Shown here piece by piece: positions 24,301-33,059 of a DNA stretch of 64,000 bases (positions are counted from its first letter, which is position 1; each line of letters opens with the position of its first letter). The stretch covers positions 1,944,011-2,008,010 of the forward strand of contig RPFO01000127.1 in assembly GCA_009746045.1 (NCBI GenBank), written 5' to 3'. Below the pieces are notes generated by a model that worked only from the letters and a program-made list of their open reading frames with translations, was not told the origin of the DNA and did not search any database. A program made the position numbers and the translations under genes. This DNA comes from Mesostigma viride. Taxonomy: Eukaryota > Streptophyta > Mesostigmatophyceae > Mesostigmatales > Mesostigmataceae.

Positions 24301-27300
24301 TATACCACCGTAGAAAGACTCTACCAAAATACAATAACACACAAAAAATACTCAACCAATGCACAGAGCCATGAGCTGTGAACCAGCGGCACCAAATCAT
24401 GCTTTGCCCTTTCGCACACAGTCCAAATGTAGAAACAGTGTGAGAGTTGATCATTTCATCACACAAAAGCATCGTAGACATACCAAGATCCTATACATGT
24501 AACTTGAAGCCCCGTTCGAGGCAGAAGCGGGCCCTGGTTTGCCAGTGCATACTTCCTAATCGTATTGGAGAGTACAGCCGGCACTAACGTGCAATCACAA
24601 GAAGCGTAATGTGGAGAACTGGTGTGGACAGAATCTGTTGTCCATGGCGCATGACGGTGCACGTAACCAAGGCCATGTGCCTGGATCCCCCTCCCCCCCT
24701 CTCCCCTCTCCCCCTCTCCCCCTCTCCCCCTCTCCCCTCTCCCCTCTCCCCCTCTCCCCTCTCCCTCTCCCCCTCTCCCCCTCTCCCCTCTCCCCTCTCC
24801 CCTCTCCCCTCTCCCCTCTCCCCTCTCCCCCTCTCCCCCTCTCCCCTCTCCCCCTCTCCCCTCTCCCCCTCTCCCCCCTCCACCTCCTCCCTCCCCCCCT
24901 CCACCTCCTCCCTCCCTCCTCCTCCCTCCCTCCCCCCTCCCCTCCCCCTCCCCCCCTCCCCCTCCCCTCCCCCTCCCCCTCCCCCCCTCCCCCCTCCCCC
25001 TCCCCCCTCCCCCCCTCCCCCCTCCCCCTCCCCTCCCCTCCCCCCCTCCCCCTCCCCTCCCCCCTCCCCCTCCCCCTCCCCCTCCTCCCCCTCCCTCCCC
25101 TCCCCCTCCCTCCCCTCCCCTCCCCCTCCCTCCCTCCTCCCCCCTCCCCTCCCCCTCCCCTCCCCTCCCCCTCCTCCCCTCCCTCCCCTCCCCTCCCCCT
25201 CCCCCTCCCCCCTCCCTCCCCTCCCCTCCCCCCTCCCCTCCCCCCCCCCTCCCCTCCCTTCCCTCCCCCCTCCCCCCTATCCCTCCCCTCCCCCCTCCCT
25301 ATCCCTCCCCCTCCCCTCCCCTCCCTCCCCCCCCCTCCCTTCCCTCCCCCTCCCCTCCCCTATCCCTCCCCCTAATCCCCACATCCCCCCAACGCACATG
25401 GTGGCCTGGTTGATGACGTCGATGCCCTCGAACACGTTGGAGCGCTCCGAGGTGCCCAAGATGGCCAGGACGTAGACGCCGTGGACCAGGCGGTAGAGCA
25501 CGCGGTAGCTGCGCGCACACGGCAAGACCACAGGTGGCGGCCTCCGCCCACCAGGCAGCCCCCATCCATGCAGCAGCACACCGGGGCAGCCCCCATCCAT
25601 GCAGCAGCACACCGGGGCAGCCCCCATCCATGCAGCAGCACACCGGGGCAATCGACATCCCGTAAAGGGCAGGCGATGGCACGCACATGCAACCACGAGC
25701 ACCACGCATGAAAGGACACGGTCACCACCCAGCAGCACACACGAGAGCAAAAGCACACGAGAGCGATAGAGCGAAGAACCGTGCATGTGTGCGTGCTATT
25801 TATAAGCGTGGTTGACGGGGCACACGCACAGATGCAGACGTGGGGTGGGCTGTGCGCAGCCGCGCGGGGAGAGCCATAGACGAGTGCCTGGCAAAACCCA
25901 TCGTTGCTTGACAAAAACGGGTGGGTCGATGGATGCGCGGGCACACCCCATGCAACGTTTTCCACGGCTCTTTGTTTGCTGCATTGATTGGATGCCGAAC
26001 AGCACAAGTGACAAAGGTCAGGGTGGGCAAGCGAAGGAGAGGAATAGTTTGGAGGTACGCACATAGCAATAGACTTTTGGGCAACCTGGCACACCCACCG
26101 TTGCTGTGTACGCCCACGCTTGGTGCACCCACCTTTCTGCCCTTGGTACCACTAATCAGCGCATACTCAACACTAATCAGCGCATACTCAACACTAATCA
26201 GCGCATACTCCGCACTAATCAGCGCATACTCCGCACTAATCAGCGCATACTCAACACTAACCAGCGCATGCTCAACACTAATCAGTGCATGCTCAACACT
26301 AATCAGCGCATACTCAACACTAATCAGCGCATACTCAACACTAATCAGCGCATGCTCCGCAATAATCAGCGCATACTCAACACTAATCAGCGCATACTCC
26401 GCACTAATCAGCACATGCTCCGCACTAATCAGCGCATGCTCCGCACTAATCAGCGCATACTCAACACTAATCACCGCATACTCAACACTAATCAGCGCAT
26501 GCGCCGCATCCTTTTCTTCCAGTAACCCTTAACCCCCCCCCATGGGTTGAGCGCCGGTCGCCTGTTCCGCACAGGCGTATCCCGTCCCCCTTACGGGATG
26601 CCGCCATACTGCCCTCACGGACACATCAGTGACACACATCTGTAGGTAGTGGCACATGTCATCGCATGCATCTCGGCCACTCATACCCGCGGTCTCCCCC
26701 AGTGCTGCAGGGCACCCCTCAAACCACCACAAACCATGTCACCATCCCATTTCTAACCACATTTCTTGCCATCGCCTTGCGCCAGGCGTGGACAGGCGCG
26801 TGCTCATCAGCGACGGGACTACTCTACGGGACGCGTGAGATGCCAGCATTTGTCACTCACAGCACATCGGCCGCCACCAGCACCTGCCCCGCCGTGAAAC
26901 TGAGAAGACCATGCTCGTCGATGGCGCTGGAGGCGGGTGTGTGTGGGGGGGGGGGGGAGGAGGACAAGATGCGTGGATGGATGGTACGGGTGTAGGGTGG
27001 GTGGGGCAGGGTTCGCCGGGGGAAGGTGTGCGGATGGGGGAAGGTGTGAGGATGGGGGAAGGTGTGAGGATGGGGGAAGGTGTGAGGATGGGGGAAGGTG
27101 TGAGGATGGGGGAAGGTGTGAGGATGGGGGAAGGTGTGAAGATGGGGGAAGATGGGGTGGGGTAGGGCGGCGGGTAAAAGGCAGCCAGAATGGAAATCAA
27201 GCTATGGTGGGGTTCGGTTGGCTGGGGGTGAGGCAGGAAGGATCAGGGGAAGGGGCGGACGTCAATCACGGAAGCCGGTGGCCCGACCAGCATACGAGCG

Positions 27301-29865
27301 TCTCACACAAGTCCCGCGGCATGTACGGTGCACCCAAAGCATGCAAGGGCAATGTTAATGGATATTTCTCCTTTTCCCCATGGACAGCCAGTTTGCAAGA
27401 TTGTTGCATTCCAGCGATGGCCCGAAATCCATTTCTGCGCTGGTGACAAAGTCCCATTCTCCGCACAACCATGTTTGGCACACCCTGTAGACAGTCAACA
27501 CCATGCATGTGGGTGGTTGCAGACAGCAGTCACGTCCGCAGCCAAGCCCCAGAGGAACGAGCCCGGGAAGAGGAGCCATGGCAAACAACGCTTGCAGCGA
27601 CTCTTTCAACCTGGGTCAAGACCAGTCATCCGTTCGGCCCTGAACCAGGACGCATGGATCTGCGGGTTTTCTTTTGTGAGTTGCATCGCACTCCGTTCCC
27701 TGAAGACCTGTTGCGGCCTGTGGACGGCGTGGCTCTACAAGGCGGGCCTAAAGCTCTGCCAGGAATCTCCCTCTTCACCGCACTGCACAACAGCAATAAC
27801 CTATGCGCAAGGCCCCAGTTGCTTGATTACTGCGCATGAAAAGACGCCGAAAATAGGACTTGATCCTGTGCTCCCATCTGGCACCTCCGCTTCCCCCCGT
27901 AACGCCAGGGGCTATCCCTCCTGCATGCGCACTCCACGCCACCAGAGGCACCCATGCCAGCTCCCATGCTCGCACTATTGACTACCGAATACACGGAAAA
28001 AAAACTACTGGAAGAATGTTATTTTCGACCTAAAATCTTGCCCGGATTTTGCATCTTAGGAGGAAAACTCGGCCAGGGTTTGCTGGTTTTTCAAGGTACT
28101 GTACGCTGTGCCTCCTGCAGGCGTGTGAACAGGTAATACGGAACCCACCCTGAGCGCACCCAGTATTTGATACTTTCTGTGCCAAAATGAAGATTTCCTC
28201 AAGAACTTTTCGGGGAATCTGTCGAAACATAGTACTCCACACCGGGGCGTCAGCGTACAAGGCAAGCATTACATTCCATCCTACTCTCTACCAGTGCTCA
28301 TTTGAGTCTTTTTAGCACAGCCGGCCCCGCGCGGGCAAAGATTAGCAGAAGCCGGGGGCCGGGGACAGCCGCCAGGTTCCCGGCGTCTGGCACGCAACCA
28401 TTTAGGTAACCCAAGGGTCCCTGGCAGATCCATGCTTCTGTCAAGAAAGCATTTTGGAGGGATAGTCTGCCTCGCGCCCGCCGGGTGTCGTCTACAGTTT
28501 GGCTACTCCGCATGTGCCAGAATAAACCACTCCGCATGTGCTAGAATAAACCAACATCGTACTTAGTACAACTCAGATTGGGGACGATGATTTTGACGGA
28601 CCGGACTGACTGCAGATGACTAACCCCAACGGCCCAAGCTCTGTCTGCACGGACGATAAGGCACTGCGGTCGAGCGACCAAGGTACCGTAACACGGCTCT
28701 AGTCTCCTGCGCAAGTTGCCCAAGCTCTGTCTGCACGGATGGTAAGGCACTGCGGTCGAGCGACCAAGGTACCGTGACACGGCTCTAGTCTCCTGCGCAA
28801 ATTGCCTGGCCCGGCAATTCTAGGGCCTGCTGGCGCGCCGGCCCCGGCCCGGCAACTTTCTCGGCCTGCAGGGACCGGCATGCCCTCGCCGGGAATCCCC
28901 GCTGGGACCGGCGCAAAAATGAGCGCTGCTCCCTACCTGGGCGTGAGCGTGCCGGATGCCTGCAGCAGCGCCGCGGCCTCGCGCTCCTTCTGCATGCGAT
29001 CCGAGAAGCCACGCGCCACCTCCAGCGCAGTCGCAAACTGAAAGTCCTCGCGGCTGGTGGCACACAGAAAGGGGAGGGGGGGGAGAGCGGTGCAAGCAGC
29101 CGGTTGGGGGTCAGCGGCGAGGGGGCAGTGATTCGTGACAAAAGCAAGCATGATGTTTCATGACACAGAGTGGGTGGCGTGACAAAAGCAAGCATGATGT
29201 TTCATGACACAGAGTGGGTGGCCAGTGGCGCGGGAGTGGTGATACAAAGCAGGTGGTGAGCAGTGACAAGGCCGGGGTGATGATAAGGGGGTGCTGGCCA
29301 GTGAAATCACGGTGGGGATGGAAAAGGGGTGGAAACCAGTACAAATCCGGGGGGTATCAGTGGTAAGGGTGTGGCAGCCGGTGAGATGTGCACGGCGATC
29401 GCCACACCGTTGGCATGAACTGCCACGTGTCTATAAGAGCGCTACGGAACTTGAGGTGAGCATTCTAGTACTAAAGTGCATATTGTACACAAACGTGGGC
29501 AGCAACGGGGTTATTCTGGGGTGCACTCATGTGTAGTGCATGCATGCCGCTCTGATGGAAACGTAATTGCGCATGACGAGGATCATCGCGCACACGGCTG
29601 ACGAGCGGGCCTGACTGCAGTAGCGAATTGAGGAAACTGGCGCCTGGCGCCTAGGCCTGGAATAAAAGACATGCTTACAATCACAGGAAGCAAGGACACC
29701 GCAGAACCAAAACATCTTTCACACGGCAATGCCATGGGCACTATGGGTGAAATACTAGCTTGGGTATTCTAGTACTGAAGTAGTGTATGGAGAACCGCGA
29801 ACTTACGTCCGTATGAGGATGTCCTTTCCACGGATGGGTTGCACAGACAACGCGAGGCACGCCAT
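6344..29865 (-). CDS. TML: TPLATE-complex muniscin-like subunit TML (12 exons)
   Basis: Exons, 5' to 3' on the minus strand: 29865-29807, 29053-28937, 26926-26861, 25508-25398, 24141-24075, 23293-22141, 21538-21231, 20376-20153, 9005-8960, 8253-8153, 7841-7787, 6547-6344. All junctions are GT-AG and all phases agree; the sum is 2511 nt, 836 residues. The start MACLALSVQ...DILIRTRE matches the plant TML N-terminus. Residues 59-140 hold the YRVLYRLVHGVYVLA and ACRG-type (LCRGTDVTPEKLL) segments of the N-terminal domain. Exon 6 is a low-complexity linker with DPF and DLF motifs (GDPFGG, DDPFAV, WDPFGS) expected to bind endocytic adaptors. Exons 7-12 form the mu-homology domain, ending GLTLEKKG...YTCSGGDQ. 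In plants TML belongs to the TPLATE complex, which drives clathrin endocytosis at the plasma membrane. The 11.1-kb intron 8 holds a minisatellite and retroelement 1. Exon 10 could start at 8256 instead of 8253. Confidence 0.9.
7359..7754. repeat. 10-bp CATGCGCACA tandem arrays with duplicated 52-bp flank
   Basis: Twenty-one perfect copies of CATGCGCACA fill 7411-7620. A second array of about eight copies with some variants fills 7673-7754. Each is preceded by the same 52-bp sequence (7359-7410 and 7621-7672, beginning CATGCTAGTTATAACC). The unit alternates pyrimidine and purine throughout. It lies in TML intron 11. Confidence 0.95.
8263..8286. repeat. 24-nt poly(G)/poly(C) run at TML exon 10 acceptor
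   Basis: An uninterrupted G run on the plus strand. On the transcribed-sense strand it is poly(C) directly before the TCGAGCAG acceptor of TML exon 10, so it serves as the polypyrimidine tract. Confidence 0.85.
8820..8932. repeat. Degenerate GGGATGAGAGG repeats
   Basis: GGGATGAGAGGGG-like units in TML intron 9. They are related in sequence to the 18-bp minisatellite on the other side of exon 9. Confidence 0.6.
9100..9893. repeat. 18-bp minisatellite, left part
   Basis: Tandem units of GATGAGACGGGGGAAGGG and the variant GATGAGACGGAGGAAGGG, about 44 copies. The array continues at 17222 after retroelement 1. The open frames on the minus strand (SHPFPRLIPSS-type) only reflect a repeat length divisible by three. 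Confidence 0.95.
9894..9976 (-). repeat. 83-bp LTR terminal fragment (retroelement 1)
   Basis: Identical in layout to 16606-16688: AGTTGTATGAG through AACAAGGAACACAGACG. It is the end of the LTR in minus orientation and forms the left boundary of the insertion. Confidence 0.85.
9977..10557 (+). other. Retroelement 3' untranslated region and polypurine tract
   Basis: It begins with a TTGTTCTTCTTGTTG piece that is the reverse complement of the CAA/AAC-rich gag end near 13097-13130. Non-coding sequence follows. It ends in AAAGAAAAGAAGGGATTGG (10539-10557), a polypurine tract directly before the LTR. The same tract precedes the 3' LTR of element 2. Confidence 0.7.
10558..11172 (+). repeat. LTR of retroelement 1, plus-oriented copy
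   Basis: 615 bp from AGTTAACG to CATACAACT. It opens with the near-perfect inverted repeat TAACGTAAA-GGA-TTTACGTTA. It lies after a polypurine tract and before the pre-gag ORF. About ten substitutions and one indel separate it from the minus copy at 16606-17221. Confidence 0.85.
11197..11911 (+). pseudogene. Pre-gag ORF, frameshifted copy
   Basis: Homologous along its length to the intact ORF at 15865-16581, from MPNSEEFRIPGDEE to the C-terminal CDFRGLDY. Single-base changes near 11390 and 11805 break the frame. Confidence 0.8.
12077..13194 (+). pseudogene. gag of retroelement 1 with zinc knuckle, one frameshift
   Basis: It starts MADGRRSKGAP and runs about 280 codons of helical capsid-like sequence. 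The zinc knuckle CYLCKGWGHIKKEC (CX2CX4HX4C, near 13020-13062) is in another frame, so a frameshift lies around 12860-12940. The matching segment in element 2 (FKRVGG versus FRRVGG here) shows where the reading should continue. The tail is Asn/Lys-rich and ends at TGA 13192-13194. Confidence 0.8.
13335..15378 (+). CDS. pol fragment of retroelement 1: integrase then retropepsin-like domain
   Basis: An open frame of about 680 codons is cut at 15378 by the inverted arm. Order: an MFGHAT segment and Cys-rich pre-integrase stretch; an integrase core with Asp in LQCDIQHIRG, Asp in IQVDMQFQ and Glu in HGQQGAIERAIQE; an SH3-like module GQKVLAWKEP...VHRLSWSYVKP; a linker; then a retropepsin-like domain with EVDTNSQVSIIG and GPALLGQNFL. 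The residue after Asp-Thr is Asn, not the usual Gly. The RT that should follow is missing. The 17 codons after 15378 belong to the junction and not to pol. Confidence 0.85.
15379..15698 (-). pseudogene. gag N-terminus in the inverted arm
   Basis: The reverse-strand copy of gag from MADGRRSKGAP to GSQTFG ends exactly where the inverted repeat ends. Only about 107 codons remain before the frame runs into the opposite-oriented pol. Confidence 0.85.
15865..16581 (-). CDS. Pre-gag ORF of retroelement 1, intact copy, unknown function
   Basis: An open frame of 238 residues, starting MPNSEEFRIPGDEE just inside the LTR and ending CDFRGLDY before gag. It is predicted mostly helical. A central part (PLDQIRNILSQF...IEELDNAISSLTGYQ) aligns in pattern with the pre-gag ORF of element 2 (EDWERILRHVQ...DLEQELHGLVGIQ). 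No known domain is recognised. Position between LTR and gag is unusual for Copia-type elements. Its frame also runs upstream into the LTR, but the first ATG after the LTR is the better start. Confidence 0.75.
   Translation of the reverse strand: MPNSEEFRIPGDEEIAAPPADPLPRPAAPSWQQLLDEVTISLDELHRRQRAVLPLLGDFPEDPQLPQLVPAIRAPLDQIRNILSQFTVQVRGGLRSVNKVTTAIEELDNAISSLTGYQRNLQNWASLRTGGAPVVSTNLFQDLALLSLLTRGVRSRERQVLINLVAFLASLREWIPAGWELLSIFTHPLRLVARRRIATFAPGSTPVLIHTGAGPAHTPDMEDREFAYEYCDFRGLDY
16606..17221 (-). repeat. LTR of retroelement 1, minus-oriented copy
   Basis: 616 bp, AGTTAACG...CATACAACT read on the minus strand. Its outer end forms the right boundary of the insertion, next to GGATG at 17222. 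Confidence 0.85.
17222..19168. repeat. 18-bp minisatellite, right part
   Basis: About 108 copies of the GATGAGACGGGGGAAGGG-type unit, the same as 9100-9893. Retroelement 1 interrupts one original array of about 2.7 kb in TML intron 8. Confidence 0.95.
19169..20152. other. TML intron 8, unique part
   Basis: Intron sequence with no recognised gene or repeat family. A short near-repeat (TTTAGCTCA(T/C)GACATCATTA) occurs twice, near 19520 and 19598. Confidence 0.5.
20554..20680. repeat. Two adjacent hairpins in TML intron 7
   Basis: Arms 20554-20571 and 20580-20597 pair over 18 bp with one mismatch around an 8-nt loop. Arms 20650-20662 and 20668-20680 pair over 13 bp with one mismatch around a 5-nt loop (GTTAG). 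Confidence 0.75.
20700..21066 (+). other. Possible retroelement leader and gag start, relic
   Basis: After AT-rich sequence an ATG at 20929 opens a short frame, MASNSNNANNNRGNAG then Pro/Arg-rich. This resembles the Asn-rich start of a gag gene. It stops after 45 codons and no LTR boundary could be set. It lies in TML intron 7 on the opposite strand. Confidence 0.25.
23993..24023 (-). pseudogene. Decayed duplicate of TML exon 5 end
   Basis: On the minus strand GACAAACTGCTCAAGGAGGG...GAG followed by GT resembles the end of exon 5 (GAGAAGCTGCTCAAGAAGGA...GAG, GT), about 22 of 29 positions alike. It would encode DKLLKEGAE versus EKLLKKDAE. No good acceptor is seen. Confidence 0.4.
24685..25375. 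repeat. 690-bp C/T-only tract in TML intron 4
   Basis: Almost pure pyrimidine on the plus strand: CCCCT and CCCCTCTC units, then irregular CCCCCTCC. The TML transcript has the matching G/A-rich strand. The long proline/serine/leucine frames in it are not genes. Confidence 0.9.
25561..25650. repeat. 31-bp tandem repeat, three copies
   Basis: CCCCCATCCATGCAGCAGCACACCGGGGCAG repeated in TML intron 3. Confidence 0.8.
26150..26508. repeat. 21-bp minisatellite in TML intron 3
   Basis: About 17 copies of ACTAATCAGCGCATACTCAAC with variants ending CCGC. The heptapeptide frame (NQRILNT) follows from the 21-bp length and is not evidence of coding. Confidence 0.9.
27018..27160. repeat. 18-bp minisatellite in TML intron 2
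   Basis: About seven copies of GATGGGGGAAGGTGTGAG. It is similar in composition to the larger 18-bp array in intron 8. Confidence 0.85.
28632..28806. repeat. 86-bp tandem duplication in TML intron 2
   Basis: Two copies beginning GCCCAAGCTCTGTCTGCACG at 28632 and 28718, nearly identical, ending GTCTCCTGCGCAA. Confidence 0.85.
29136..29221. repeat. 43-bp tandem duplication in TML intron 1
   Basis: Two adjacent copies of a unit beginning TGACAAAAGCAAGCATGATG and ending GAGTGGGTGGC. Confidence 0.85.
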
Positions 29866-30945
29866 CGATGCTCCTTCCCCTCGCGGAAAACAAATACAAT
29901 CGTCTAATCGCCCCTACAGACTGGCTTGCTGAGCCATAGGAGCGAACATGGGCACTTCTGCGGTGCAATTAGCGAACCTTTCAGCACATACAGTTTAGCA
30001 TACAATTTTCCTTCATGGTCCTTCACATGGCAATAGCATTCCAATTGCCCGGCCGTCGACCATACACAGCAAAGAAAATACCCTGGGTGAACGACGTCTT
30101 CGACTGTCTTTTAGCCTTTTGGTTCTTATATCACTTTCTAGTTCTGTCTTTTCTCAGAATTTTTGTTTTACGTCGACATCATCTCATCCCTTCAACTGCA
30201 CTCATCCCTCCAACTGCCATCTTTGTCTCGAGGATTTCGATACTAGGTACTGGCACCTGTGGGCTACTGAGAGTGGACAGTGGAGCCGACGGGCGCACAA
30301 CTTGTTGACACGTCTTGAGTCGGGTTTGAGTCTTGACACAACTTGACAAACTGCCGAATGGTGACAGCTTCCAGCCGGGAGATGACTGCTTGACGGAGGC
30401 GACGCGCTGTAATAATTGAGGGTGCCACGTGGATGCTGTCCGTGGTGTTTGCCTGCTTGTGGCAACTGGCATCGTGGTGGACTGGTGGCCCGATTTCAGA
30501 CCGCCACCTTGCCGCCACCACGAAATCTAGCACGGAAGTCAGAATCATGAATTCATGATACGCCCAACCATACGCCCAACCATCGGCAATGGCATGATGC
30601 ATTGGCCGACACCGCATTTATCTCGGCATAATGTACACACGTGGAGACTTCCGCCCAAACTCGTATTCTGACTGCTGCGATTGGGGGTGAAGGCTCGTCG
30701 AGGAGGGATCCTTTACGTCATGCCTGAGCACCTCGTCTTATTGGTCTTACGCCTGAGCATGCAAGATCATGGTAACCCGTGTATAGTTTACCTAGAAGTT
30801 CCATTTGAATCATGATAGTGATGAGGTAAAATGAAGGATGCTTTTCCACTTCCTAGTACCATAAGCCCGGCACTGGAGACGCTTCCGCCGTGCACAATAC
30901 TTGCCTTCTTGGACCGCCCGAAATCGACTTTGAAGGTGCGCGGTA
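29866..30945. other. TML upstream region and intergenic DNA
   Basis: It should contain the TML promoter. The short ORFs show no recognisable domain, and no repeat family is identified. Confidence 0.4.
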
Positions 30946-31374
30946 ATGCACACTGCGATACTCTTGTCGGGAGCACCCGACTACTCCATTCGACACGTGC
31001 ATGGCTGTAGCATCAAGAAAACGGTCATAAAGACGGAGAAGCTGTCATCCTTTCTTGCCAGCACCGACATGGCCATCATGACGCTGTGGGCGCCGAACCA
31101 GGAAGTCCCCTTTACCAACAATGAGGTGGTAAGGCGCGCGGCGCGCATGACCGACGAGAAGTGGGGTACCTACTGCACCGTCACCAAGAACTGCCATCAC
31201 TTTGTGACGTGGGCTAGGTACGGTCGCAAGTTCTTCTTCCAGACGTTTTACGGGACCAGCACCAATGACGGCTGGTCTGCCCTGCAGGGGAGCTGGCTGC
31301 AACCACTAGCGCCATTGAACGCGTTCGTTGGATGGACCGCAGACGCCACGAGGCACTGCAGAACGAGAGAGTAG
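30946..31374 (+). CDS. LRAT/NC-domain-like ORF, possibly partial
   Basis: 142 residues from ATG to TAG. Residues 55-95 read VPFTNNEVVRRAARM...YCTVTKNCHHFVTWARYG, the pattern around the catalytic Cys of lecithin-retinol-acyltransferase-like (NC domain) proteins, with Asn-Cys at 82-83. The N-terminal His box of this fold is not seen, so an upstream exon may be missing or the gene may be broken. The product may be a thiol acyltransferase or hydrolase; this is inference from one motif. It sits alone in repeat-rich DNA. Confidence 0.45.
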   Translation: MHTAILLSGAPDYSIRHVHGCSIKKTVIKTEKLSSFLASTDMAIMTLWAPNQEVPFTNNEVVRRAARMTDEKWGTYCTVTKNCHHFVTWARYGRKFFFQTFYGTSTNDGWSALQGSWLQPLAPLNAFVGWTADATRHCRTRE

Positions 31375-32169
31375 AGTTTCGATCCATGCGCGTCGAGGTC
31401 GACCCATGCAGAGCTCCTGCCGTCTGAGCAGGCACCTGGTCGCGACACGCCCTGCGGCAGGGACTCACAACCATCAAACGGTGTGGGCCTGCTGCTTGGC
31501 TGGCAGGTGCTTCTTTCGTCTGACTCGAGAGTCTGCTTGCCTTGGACCTGGAAAGTGCTACTCTCCAACATGCTCGTCGTCTTTATTTATATTGCATTGC
31601 AGAACAAGCTCCCTTCCCTGTAATAATGACCCCCGGTGTTGAAACTATCGTCACCTATGTCTGTGCAGGGGACATGAATGTAAGTATGCAGGCTTGATAC
31701 ACTAGCTCAGGTGATTCATGCATGCAGTGAAAGGAGTACTTTGATTAATGCGAGGGAATCGAGATCCTTCTTAGCTGATACAGGTGTGCCCTTATGTCGG
31801 ATATCATGTGCGCTTCATTGCATGGATATCGAGATGAACGACTCGAACACGCGGACAAGATAATGGCAGGCTCGAGCTGCAATGGTCCGGATTCTCCCGA
31901 TTTCTGGCCTGCGCTGGTTGTCTCCTTGATATATCGAAGAGACAAACAGGGCAGGCCAGAAATCTGGAAGAATCCGGACCATGGATATCAATATATATGT
32001 AAGGTCCGGCCTGAGCTCACATGCAGCATGGTGCCCCATCCCTGTCACATTGTAAGATACTGGGGCAGTATGTTACTGGAAGCAAGTACTGTTGGAGTTG
32101 GCATGTCGAATACCTTGCGAGCATGTACGTGAATAGTTGTCTCATTGAATACAAGACCATCTGCCTATA
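31375..32169. other. Intergenic region with an inverted repeat
   Basis: No gene is seen. It holds the palindromic repeat at 31882-31983 and AT-rich DNA. Confidence 0.5.
31882..31983. repeat. Inverted repeat of the GGCCTGCGCTGGTTGTCTC module
   Basis: Arms 31882-31925 and 31939-31983 are about 44 bp with about five mismatches around a 13-nt centre. Single copies of the arm occur at 5190-5256 and 51657-51736, with shorter ones at 5797-5822 and 44578-44593. Foldback (MITE-like) behaviour is possible. Confidence 0.7.
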
Positions 32170-33030
32170 TACGTTAAAAATATAATTACTTACAGCAGAG
32201 TGAAATCACCCAAACCAAAGCAAACGCCCAGCTATAAACCTATATACAGAGCCATGTCAAAGCTCTATACTACGATAAGACCAATGGAAACTCCTAACGG
32301 GAGGAACCTAATAGCCCTGCTGCACCGCAAAATCAGCCCGCGTACGGCGGAGCATGATGTCAGCCATGGCCCGAGTCAGCGCCACCGACAAGCGCTGACG
32401 CCAATATGACGTCCAGGTCCGCGCCAACCATGGGGCCCGCTGGCCCTCCATGCAGGTCCAGCCGGTCCTCCCGGAGCCGGCAACACTCCTTGAAGAAGGC
32501 GGAGGTCAGGGGCCCCATGGCCCCAAACTCCTCCAGGGCAAAGGGCATGCACCACACGATGGTGCCCGACGTCGCCGTAGGCCAGGAGCTTGGCCCCCTC
32601 CGCCCGGTCCGCCGTGTAACCTGCCGTGAGGGAGGCCCCAGCCACGTGGCTAAGAGCCAAGGGCCGCCCCACCGAAACATTAATAAGCAGATGCCGGCCA
32701 CCCCCCTCAAAGTCCAGCACCACGATGTCAGGCCGGTGGTTGGGGGAATAGAAGGCAGCGCCATCCGCATCCTCGGACCGGATGTTCGCGTGGGGGAAAA
32801 CCGACCGAACCATGGCGAGCACCACCGTCAGGAGGACAGTGTGCAAATACAAATACCAATTCTGATTCTGTTGGCCCCCCATGCAGGCAAGATAGTGAGT
32901 CCCCGTGGGATCCAGCGGCTGCCCACAGCTACCACAAGGCCGCCCGGCTGGAACAAGAGGCTGCGGTGCAAATAGCTGGCGCCGGAGTAGTGGCTGGGAG
33001 CTAAGGCGAATGGGGGGGCCATGGGAAGGC
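32170..33030 (-). pseudogene. 5'-truncated LINE: zinc knuckle plus endonuclease-like C-terminus, copy 1
   Basis: The minus-strand frame contains CGSCGQPLDPTGTHYLAC (CX2CX9HX3C), then RPDIVVLDFEGGGRHLLINV, which fits a PD-(D/E)XK arrangement as in restriction-like LINE endonucleases. Later parts are frameshifted relative to copy 2 (62645-63355), which reads EEFGAMGPLTSAFFKEC and ends ADFAVQQGY. The shared 3' UTR ends at AAAATATAATTACTTAC. No RT core is included. Confidence 0.7.
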
Positions 33031-33059
33031 TGCCTATATACTATGGCCACCATGCAGCT

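Noticed and set aside
24609-25475. Pro/Ser/Leu-rich plus-strand ORFs of 250-290 codons
   Set aside because: Translation of a C/T-only tract inside a TML intron.
26106-26525. NQRILNT repeat protein
   Set aside because: 21-bp minisatellite in a TML intron; seven-codon unit gives an open frame by chance.
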